Source of the DNA: Pycnopodia helianthoides
Taxonomy: Eukaryota > Echinodermata > Asteroidea > Forcipulatida > Asteriidae
Direction: 5' to 3'
Length of the DNA stretch: 64,000 nt
Assembly (NCBI GenBank): GCA_032158295.1
Contig: CM063244.1
Coordinates: 4,034,510-4,098,509, forward strand
Shown here: one piece after another, positions 57,401 to 64,000 of the stretch
Layout: every line of letters begins with the position of its first letter
Position numbering within the stretch: position 1 is the first letter of the stretch
Program-made: the position numbers and the translations under genes
Notes under the pieces: generated by a model
What the model saw: the letters and a program-made list of their open reading frames with translations, nothing else
The model's database searches: none
Told to the model about the DNA's origin: nothing

Positions 57401-59540
57401 AACATGCAACTCGAACCCACACTCTGCTGAACAGAAACACCAGAGCTTGAGTTCGGTGCTCTTATCCGCTTCTGGCCACGACAAGGTGCACAAGTTGCAC
57501 AAGGTGTTTACATACTGACCTTCGTCCAGACCTGGCGAGTGCATCCTGTATACTGTGAGGTACACTAGCAACTCCATGTTGTATATGGTCTCCTAGGATG
57601 GCTTCCACTGCCCCTACCATACCAATCACAGCCTTGCCAAATCCTACTATGTAAACATTGTGGTCCACCTGAAGAATATTCAGCACAAGTGTAATGTAAA
57701 AGTCTCATACATTTTGGAAGGGTTTTGAAGGCACTAAACAAAGGCCGAGGTCAAATATGAGGTCACAAGTTTCAGAATAACTTAATTTAAAAAAACCAAC
57801 TACATGTAAATGTACACAAGTTTAGTCAGCAACTGTCACAGAATCACATTATTTATGAAAATTAATCCAAACTATTTACCTTTTAAAGGCACAGTACACG
57901 TTTGGTAACGACTCTGAAAATTAATGGCAATAAAAACTTACTTGGTAAGAAGTACAGCAGCCTTGGGTAGTATAATGAATTTTGAGAAACTTTTAACTTC
58001 GAAGTACTACGGTTATGGAAAATATATCACTTTTTATTCCCCAAAATTTGAATCTGAAATGCGATTCTGTCTCAGACTGTGTATTCCTATGGGGAACATT
58101 CTTCCTGCGTGGAAATATTCGCTCCGGTTTTTCGGTGATATCTCAAAAACGCAACCACCTTTTGAAGTGAAATTTTACCTACATTTATATAGGATTAACA
58201 CAATCAGTAGGCTCCAATTACCAAATGTGTACTGTGCCTTTAAAATATTTTTCTTTGTATTATGTAATCCAAAATTATTTAAAATCACGTTTGTCCTCTC
58301 TTACTAGGGAATTCTTCTTTGGAACATTACAACTTGGCTGTCACATTTCAACCAGCTTTTGCGAATCTTTCTGATGGGGGCCTACATACCTTGTACTGCT
58401 TCTCATTGACCCTGAGACAGTTGCCATGGAAACTTAGAGTCTTGGAAACCATACGATGTGGCAATACCGCTTCAACTCCTGCTGCAAATATGCTCCTTGC
58501 ATCTTGCTTCAGCTTTTCCATTTGGGCATCCTGTGGAGATTAGAACTTGATAACTTGATGTGGTGCCTCTAAAAACGTTCAGAATTGGTGCACAAAATTT
58601 AATGAAAGTTCTACTTTGTCGACTCTGTTAATTTTGTTTCCACTTTTTACTCAAATAGTAAATAACTGGTTTCAAAGGCATATGCCAACAATAAGCCATT
58701 TGCATGTTAGATTTGAATAATGTCCGGTACAATGACGTACTTGATCACAAGTTACCACTTAAATTTGAATTCCTCAGACTATAGAGGCAGTTGCTATGTC
58801 ACATGATTCGGGGCAAGCTTTAGCGTAGTTACGTAAGAGACGGCAGCCACCCATATACAAGTCTGAATGAATGTGTATGGCACAATGGTACCAGGGTTTG
58901 CTCATCTGGAGGTCGCTATACAAAAGCCTGCCCCGAACCATTTGACATAGCAACTGTCTCTATAGACCATGTGAACGTTGTTTACAATAAGTGTGACCTT
59001 GTACATTCTTTGAGTATTCTGGCAGGCAAGATACTACACTGGTCCTATGGGAAAGTTGACATTTTGTGTCATAATTTCCACATAAAACCAAGAGTTATGA
59101 AAGTAAAAGCTGGACAAGTTTTTAGATGTGCCCCCTTTCATCATATCAAAAGTTGATAAGAATTAGACAGTGCAATCTCCATAAAATATAAGATTTTATG
59201 CTTTCTTCCATTGAGCCGTGTACAAATCGTGCCTGCAGGAAGTCCAGGCTCTATGGCTCTTTTGTAAACATGTGATGTCACAGGTCACATCGTCTATAGT
59301 CTGAGGAAATCAAATGTAAGCGGTAAGTAGTGACTAAGCAAGTCATTGTACAAGACTTTATTCAAATCTAACTCGCAAATGGCTTACCGGGATAGGGTGA
59401 TGAAAAAAGCAAGTTACCATTGCCGACTGCTGGTTAGTTGTAGTCAGGAAACAAGGGTGCACACAGTCAGATTGGTTGGATTTTTGAAGTATCCTTCTGC
59501 CCAGATTGTGTCCACAGGAAACCAACCGCTGTGATATCAT
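53510..59540 (-). CDS. GLYCTK: Glycerate kinase (MOFRL family), six coding exons
   Basis: Joining complements of 59418-59540, 58390-58530, 57520-57668, 56627-56778, 55424-55599 and 53510-54436 gives 555 aa (human 523). The enzyme phosphorylates D-glycerate with ATP, linking serine and fructose breakdown to glycolysis. Motifs in order: basic N-terminus like a mitochondrial presequence (1-41); VGFGKAVIGM (nucleotide-binding half, residues 96-105); EGAKDNFPDEDSQRAA; LISGGGSALLPSPI spanning the exon 4/5 junction; LKGGGLAQLAYPAQ-VVSLILSDIIGN across exon 5/6; and the MOFRL domain with GETTVTVVGQGKGGRNQE (429-446), GGTDGQDGPTDAAGA (476-490) and a C-terminal TGTNVMDIQVLLV. All five introns are GT/AG, with phases 0, 0, 2, 1 and 0 that fit exactly. 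No frame is broken. Confidence 0.96.
54731..55295. mobile_element. Family J inverted-repeat element, split by a later insertion
   Basis: AGTAAACTTGCGGGTACAAC at 54760 and its reverse near 54890 form the inverted arms. Between them lie CGACGTTTCGAACAGTATAC and GTCTTCAGGAG. Its outer part continues at 55253-55295 (CCACACCATGCAAAGCTTC) beyond element K. Related pieces are at 126-300 and 3394-3490. Confidence 0.7.
54928..55252. mobile_element. Element K, 325-bp TIR insertion inside family J
   Basis: The ends CAGGGCTCAAGTTTG and CAAACTTCGAGCCCTG are inverted repeats with one difference. CTTCC occurs directly on both sides (54923-54927 and 55253-55257), a 5-bp target duplication. The copy of family J at 3.4 kb has the uninterrupted sequence. 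Confidence 0.75.
55424..55599 (-). CDS. GLYCTK: Glycerate kinase coding exon 5
   Basis: The acceptor is TTTTGTTCTTAG and the donor CAG|GTGATG. The exon enters in phase 1 and leaves in phase 0. It encodes the GGGSALLPSPIPPLTLQD loop and the LNTIRKHMSRLKGGGLAQL helix, both strongly conserved in glycerate kinases. Confidence 0.96.
55667..55808 (+). repeat. Two-copy 72-bp tandem duplication in glycerate kinase intron 4
   Basis: CCTTAGGTACAAGAGC through GCCCAGGATTT is repeated at 55670 and 55742. The second copy runs into a segment whose GTTCTGCCCA returns inverted at about 56082, perhaps one more TIR element. Confidence 0.75.
56627..56778 (-). CDS. GLYCTK: Glycerate kinase coding exon 4
   Basis: The acceptor is TTATTTTCAG and the donor TCTG|GTGAGA. 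The exon enters in phase 2 and leaves in phase 1. It encodes MEGAKDNFPDEDSQRAADKI and DLMITLISG; the last Gly codon is split with exon 5. Confidence 0.95.
57289..57484 (-). mobile_element. tRNA-Leu-derived SINE, internally deleted
   Basis: The reverse strand reads GGCCAGAAGCGGATAAGAGC, then CTCAAGC and GGGTTCGAGT. It then jumps to the GCACCTTGTAAACCATTACA segment of the full SINE and a (TCA)n tail. The body between is missing. It is in the same orientation as glycerate kinase, 36 bp after exon 3. Confidence 0.8.
57520..57668 (-). CDS. GLYCTK: Glycerate kinase coding exon 3
   Basis: The acceptor is ATTCTTCAG and the donor AAG|GTCAGT. The exon enters in phase 0, leaves in phase 2, and encodes VDHNVYIVGFGKAVIGMVG, a hallmark of the family, then a helix and ASVPHSIQDALARSGR. 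A SINE lies 36 bp beyond the donor. Confidence 0.95.
57883..58242 (+). mobile_element. Miniature TIR transposon, family D, copy 2
   Basis: The ends are TTAAAGGCACAGTACACG and GTGTACTGTGCCTTTAA, inverted repeats. It sits in glycerate kinase intron 2. Confidence 0.75.
58390..58530 (-). CDS. GLYCTK: Glycerate kinase coding exon 2
   Basis: This exon is exactly 47 codons, phase 0 on both sides, from CTCCACAG to AAG|GTATGT. It encodes the conserved start of the enzyme (KLKQDARSIFAAGVEAVLP). The Met at 58521 aligns with the region where the conserved domain of the human protein begins, so it could start a cytosolic isoform. Confidence 0.93.
59418..59540 (-). CDS. GLYCTK: Glycerate kinase coding exon 1, mitochondrial-type presequence
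   Basis: This exon is 41 codons from the first ATG in frame, ending at donor ATG|GTAACT. The N-terminus (MISQRLVSCGHNLGRRILQK) is basic, lacks acidic residues and can form an amphipathic helix, as expected for mitochondrial import. Human GLYCTK likewise has an N-terminal extension before the conserved domain. This exon is less certain than the rest because presequences are not conserved. Confidence 0.7.
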
Positions 59541-60159
59541 GACTCCAAAGCTCACTGTTAAACATCCTGCATGGGGAATTAATGTTGTTACTCTTTTGTA
59601 AATATCTCTGTCGGACTTTTGACCAGTTGTTTAATAACTATTATGATCTGATCAAGATAATATTCCGTTTTACGGTACACACTTATTTGTATAAGTTAAA
59701 TTGATTCAGTCACTATTTCCATTCTGTCGGAAATAGATATGGCTGTACCCAACTGAAATTTCTATAATAAATAAAACATTGTTTAATGTCTAAGTCAAAA
59801 TACTGCAATAATTAAACTCACTTGTGTGAAGGGTATCAAGTCCCGTATCACTGCCATGATAGCTATGGTTTTCACTTTTAAAAAAAACAAGACCCTCCTT
59901 CTCCACCCGGCACTACTGTGCCACTAGCCCCCCTATCTAGGCCTAGCAATAACATTTATAACAAATTGTAATCAGTTTGGACCAAATAAATGCAATGAAT
60001 CTCTTTTGTATACCAATTTAACATTTTTCACCGAAAAGACATTGTCTTATACTAGATTAACAGACTCAACCGTCAAATTGTCTCAACTGTCAAGTTGTCT
60101 CGATTCGAGTCAGTCGACCGTTGGGTTGTCGAATATTCTCTTGATTGATAAAAAGAATA

Positions 60160-61200
60160 AACAGCACTTTTAAAGCGCACAGTATCTGACAAAAACTGCC
60201 ATTCATGGGCGCCGGTTCTCAAAGACAAAGTCCAGGATTTAAAATGCTCGTTTGAAGAAATGAGTCTTGAGCTGTGGTTTGAAGATTGATGGATTATTCC
60301 GTGTTCTTAGGTCAAGCGGTAATCAATTCCATATAGGCAAGGTGCAATGTTAGAGACAGCTCTGTCTCCATAGCTAGCGAGGCGAGATACAGGTGCACGG
60401 AGTGTGAGAGCTGAGGACTGGGCCCAATTTTATGGAGCTGCTTAAGTAAAAAATTTGCTTAAGCACGAAAATAGCTTGCTTATTTTACACATGTTACTGG
60501 CCAAAATTTCATGCCTTATACATTGCTTGTGACTGGTATTTAGCTGTTGTTTACTTAGCATAACAATTGAGTGTATAGTCTTGGCCGGTAGTCTGATTTT
60601 ACTAAGCAATGATTTTTTTGCTTAAGCAAAATTTTGTGCTTAAGAAGCTCCATGAAATTGGGCCCTGTAGACCAGGCCGTGACATTACGAAGGTGTATCA
60701 TGTCCCGGCTGTAGATTGGAGCGAGTTGATGAAGTGCCATAAAAGTGAGAAGGATGACTGTGAACTGAATCCTGAATTGTACAGGCAGCCAGTGAAGTTG
60801 ATGAAGTAATTGGTGTGATGTGGTCATATTTCTTGGTTCCGGTAATCAGGTGAGCAGCTGCGTTCTGAACCGATTGTAGCTTACTGTAAGAGGCGTTGTG
60901 GCAGACCAGATAACAAACTATTGCAGAAATCCAATTGTGATGATATGAGGGAATGGACAAGACACTCGGCTGTTTGGCTGGTAAGTGCACCCCTGCTTGC
61001 TGCAATGTTCCGGAGATGATAGAAAGATAACTGACATTATATTTTTGCTTATCCATGGTCAAATTCTAGTCGAAGAAAACGCCAAGGATCCTGGCACCAT
61101 GGGAGGGAGTGATGAGGGCATCACCAATCTGTATTGACTGTGTATATTCTGCTTCTAAGACGAGGGGAACAGATGGTTCCAGTCATATCTGCATTGCATC
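60160..61200 (-). pseudogene. CR1/Jockey-like LINE, 3' part of reverse transcriptase, decayed
   Basis: On the minus strand, in order: IQIGDALITPSHGARILGVFFD, a linker, SKLQSVQNAAAHLITGTKKYDHITP, then (another frame) LHWLPVQFRIQF...LLTFMALHQLAP. After the inserted family E element come WNxLPLDLRTRNNPSIFKPQLKTHFFKRAF-like codons. These are the conserved C-terminal blocks of CR1-group LINE ORF2. Frameshifts and stops break it. The 5' part is missing, as usual for LINE copies. Confidence 0.75.
60420..60665 (+). mobile_element. Family E miniature TIR transposon inserted in a LINE remnant
   Basis: The ends are GGGCCCAATTTTATGGAGCT and GCTCCATGAAATTGGGCCC. It splits the minus-strand LINE C-terminal frame into two pieces. 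Confidence 0.8.
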
Positions 61201-61384
61201 GATGTCAAACTGTTATCATTAATGGGTCCTCCACGATGTTTTGAGTGTTATGAATGGATTCATTACACATTGAAGATCAAATCCATGTTCTTAGAATGTG
61301 TGTTTTTGAAAGTGGTAAAAATTGGGCAAATCTGGTGACTAGTGTTGGGAGTATACCACTCATCTTACTGTCCTCTAGTGACAA

Positions 61385-62215
61385 CTTATAATGTATAACA
61401 CCAGGAGCTTCCTCTACGCGGATGATCTCTGCATCGCCACCCAGAACCAGTCTTTCGTGAAGTTGGAGGAGTCCCTCAGTGATGCCCTGGCCGGACTCAT
61501 CCCGTACTACGCGACCAACCACCTGAGAGCTAACCCTGACAAAACTCAGATAAGTGCATTCCACCTCAAGAACAGGATGCTAACCATCAACTTAGGATCA
61601 GCTGGTATGGGAAGAGGCTGAAGCACACTCACAACACAGTCTACCTAGGCGTCACATTGGATCGCTCCCTTACCTACAAAAAAGTACAAGAACCACATTG
61701 CCAACACAAAGGCAAAAGTTGGAGCCCGCAATAGCATCCTAAAGAAGCTAGCCAACACCAACTGGGGGACTGATGCCAGAACAATCCGGACAACAGCCCT
61801 TGCGCTTTGCTTCTCTGCTGTGGAGTATGCATCACCAGATGGAGTAGGTCGGCCCATGCGCCCAAGATTGACCCAGCTCTAAATTCATCCTGCAGAGCAA
61901 TCACTGGTTGCCTTAGGCTAGTTGCGATAATCGTAACCCTCCATCCTCCCTCCGGTCTCCGACCGTCGGGAGGATGGAGGGTTACGATTATCGCAACTAG
62001 CCTTAGGCCAACTAAAGTAGAAGACTTCTACAATCTGCTTTGCGGTATTGCCCCACCACACATTCAGAAGGTTGGTCCTGTCCCAGAAAGAAAAGGACAA
62101 ACAAGAAAACAATCCACTCCACCCACTCTTCCAGCAACAGCCAGTGGGCAAGCGGCTCAAATCCAGACGCAGCTTCCTGAACACTGTGTAGAGCCCCTCA
62201 ATACCAGCCCTCACA
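61385..62215 (+). pseudogene. Non-LTR reverse transcriptase fragment (YADD), decayed
   Basis: It begins in the catalytic block SFLYADDLCIATQ, followed by LEESLSDALAGLIPYY, LRANPDKTQISAFHL, VYLGVTLDRSLTYKK, ALCFSAVEYASPVW and ITGCLR. After an 83-bp insertion the frame resumes RPTKVEDFYNLLCGIAPPHI. Several frame changes occur. The palm before YADD and the endonuclease are absent. Confidence 0.75.
61918..62000. mobile_element. 83-bp perfect-hairpin insertion with 7-bp target duplication
   Basis: Arms of 33 bp (61918-61950 and 61968-62000; outer bases CTAGTTGCGATAATCGTAAC) are exact reverse complements. The 17-nt loop can itself pair CGGTC with GACCG. CCTTAGG flanks both sides (61911-61917, 62001-62007). 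It interrupts the LINE frame. Confidence 0.85.
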
Positions 62216-62581
62216 ACTAAAAGATGACCTTGTGTGGTCAAACCACCTCCAGACCATGCGGCAAGCAGCCAGATTCGTTCTCCACAAATTGTGTGTCCAC
62301 AATGCTGCAAGAACTCAAATGGGTCTCACTGGAAGAAAGACGAAAGAGATCAAATCTCCTTCTTAAATCTTATGTACAAGATCCAGCACAAGATCGCTGC
62401 AGTCAATCCTGACCTCTACCTCATTCCCATGGCTCCTTCATCCTTAAGATCATACCAACCATACAAGTACCAACCCATTGTGTCTCGTATCCAGCTCTAC
62501 AAGTATTCTTTCTTTCCTCGTACAGTCGCCTGGTGGAACACCCTTCCTGGAAGTACCTTATCCTCACCATCTTATGAGGTG
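62216..62581 (+). pseudogene. Second LINE C-terminal fragment
   Basis: It reads TMRQAARFV, LQELKWVSLEERRKRSNLL, then YKIQHKIAAVNPDLYLIP and YKYSFFPRTVAWWNTLPG, ending EVFK. This is a typical LINE ORF2 C-terminus of a different lineage from the adjacent fragment. Frames change at least twice. Confidence 0.65.
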
Positions 62582-62963
62582 TTTAAAGACACTGGACACT
62601 ATTGGTAATTGTCAAAGACCAGTCTTCTCACTTGGTGTATCTCAACATATGGATAAAATAACAAACCTGTAAAAACTTGAGCTCAATTGGTCGTCGAAGT
62701 TGCGAGATAACTATGAAAGAAAAAACACCCTTGTTGTGTGCTTTCAGATGGTTGATTTTGAGACCTCAAAATCTAATTCTGAGGTCTCGAAATCAAATTC
62801 GTGGAAAATTACTTCTTTCTCGAAAACTATGTCACTTCAGAGGGAGCCGTTTCTCACAATGTTTTATACTGTCAACCTCTCCCCATTACTCGTTACCAAG
62901 TAAGGTTTTATGCTAATAATTATTTTGAGTAATTACCAATGACAATGTGTCCACTGCCTTTAA
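62582..62963 (-). mobile_element. Family B miniature TIR transposon, copy 4
   Basis: It is inserted directly after a LINE-derived reading frame (the codons for EVFK merge into its TTTAAAG end). The central arms GAGACCTCA and TGAGGTCTC are kept, with a longer loop. Confidence 0.8.
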
Positions 62964-64000
62964 GGAAGTTGTAGTAGACTAGTAGCAGTTAGTCCATAAT
63001 TTAATGGATCCCTTTTTTACTTGTACCTTGTAAATTCATTTAATTGGCACCGTATGGAGTGGCGCCCACGCTGCGCATGCACATTATGTTTTCCTTGACG
63101 TAATATATCCTGACTTACGGACATTGCCGAGTACCACATAGAACTAGAAGTAGAACTAGAAGTAGAAGCCCAACTGAACACTGTTGAGGCTGCTTGTGAT
63201 TTTGTATTCTGAATAATAGTAATAGAGTGAAGTGAGACTATTGAGGGCGCTATTCTACAGTCACTTTATCAGACGATAATAAACCATTCTCTATGAATAA
63301 ACCACACGACGATCACAGGACTTGGAACCGGTAACAAGCTGCATCCACCTATCTCATGATCTATACGCCGAACCACCCGCAACTTACTCATCAAATGTAT
63401 TAAAACTTAAAGTAAAGTCTCTTATTTCATTTCTCCATGATTGGTCTCGCTGATGTTTGAATGTGAGTTTTACTTTTAGAGTGTTTTTTGTTTAAATAAA
63501 TGTTTTAAAACCGTTTTGTAGTTGATCTTGCTCACTCACTCATTCCCCCAATTGCGCGCATCCTGATGACGTCGATCACGGCAATGGTTGACGTACATGT
63601 ACTACCCACGGGCCGGCCGGCGCCGCGTCCTAAAAATACCCAGCAAAAAGTGTCCACTTGTTAATATTTATGACATAAAATAGTATCTTATTTACTCAAA
63701 AGTCAGACGAGATTGGCTTTATGGTAACAACAGTACAGACTCAACGACTGAGTGAAAAAGTGGCAGTTTGGATACAGAAATTTACCCTAGTTTCAAGTAA
63801 ATTTAGTGGCGTATTTGTTGATGTCCAGGCCCCCCCCCCCATTTGAATTCTAGACTTTTGAGATTGAGACCAGAATAAAGTGATATGTTTGGTGATTTTA
63901 TGTAGTATGGTAATTGATTTTAAAACCATTTTCATTTACCCGCAACAATACATTTGTTTTTCTCCAAGTCAGATTATCTTTAAAAAATTAAGAATATAAT

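Larger units (their letters stand above)
59541..64000. other. Region upstream of glycerate kinase: transposon cluster and AT-rich flank
   Basis: From 60.16 to 62.96 kb it is nested LINE and miniature-element DNA. From 63.0 kb to the end I see no gene. A GC-rich patch at 63590-63635, with TGACGTCG just upstream (about 63565), could be a CpG promoter, but no start site can be assigned. Confidence 0.5.

Noticed and set aside
63139..63169. AGAACTAGAAGT tandem as a regulatory array
   Set aside because: It has only about two and a half imperfect units; a simple repeat is sufficient.
63182..63340. Short solo LTR (TGTT...AACA with AATAAA inside)
   Set aside because: There is no flanking 5-bp duplication, no second copy and it is very short. 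Terminal bases alone are too weak.

Overview
This is a window of animal nuclear DNA: AT-rich, with spliced genes, long introns and many short inverted-repeat transposons. It carries two complete conserved genes and one probable small gene. Dense TTAAAGG-ended miniature transposon families, a tRNA-Leu-derived SINE and CR1-like LINE remnants, together with an intact invertebrate dystroglycan, suggest an invertebrate deuterostome. An echinoderm, probably a sea star, fits best. That placement is inference; no mitochondrial or rRNA marker is present.

Layout. Positions 1-16696 hold no recognisable coding gene, only dispersed repeats and, near 16.1 kb, a possible promoter. Dystroglycan (DAG1, + strand) has two coding exons, 16919-17236 and 32650-35004, joined across a 15.4 kb phase-0 intron. 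The predicted precursor is 890 aa with every landmark of the family. From 35005 to 46879 there are poly(A) signals, repeats, a 1.4 kb foldback transposon and one weak candidate exon on the minus strand. A 94-aa single-pass membrane protein (+ strand) can be assembled from three exons between 46888 and 49043, one of them only 28 nt. Next comes a 61-bp satellite (49440-50720) with a four-unit higher-order repeat. Glycerate kinase (GLYCTK, - strand) follows with six coding exons from 59540 down to 53510, 555 aa. From 60.1 to 63 kb lie nested LINE fragments and miniature elements.

How the genes relate. DAG1 makes the laminin receptor that is cut into alpha and beta subunits and links extracellular matrix to dystrophin and the cytoskeleton. 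GLYCTK is a metabolic enzyme that phosphorylates D-glycerate from serine and fructose breakdown. They share no pathway. Their proximity is notable because both human orthologues map to 3p21. The small membrane gene lies between them, convergent with GLYCTK.

The transposon landscape is the most unusual part. At least ten inverted-repeat families are visible. Several insertions have target-site duplications readable by eye: 5 bp at 54.9 kb, 7 bp at 61.9 kb, and 9 bp at 10.8 and 44.1 kb. One insertion can be compared with an empty site in another repeat copy in the same window. I found no CRISPR array, operon or prokaryotic gene system, and nothing that I can defend as a wholly new molecular system.
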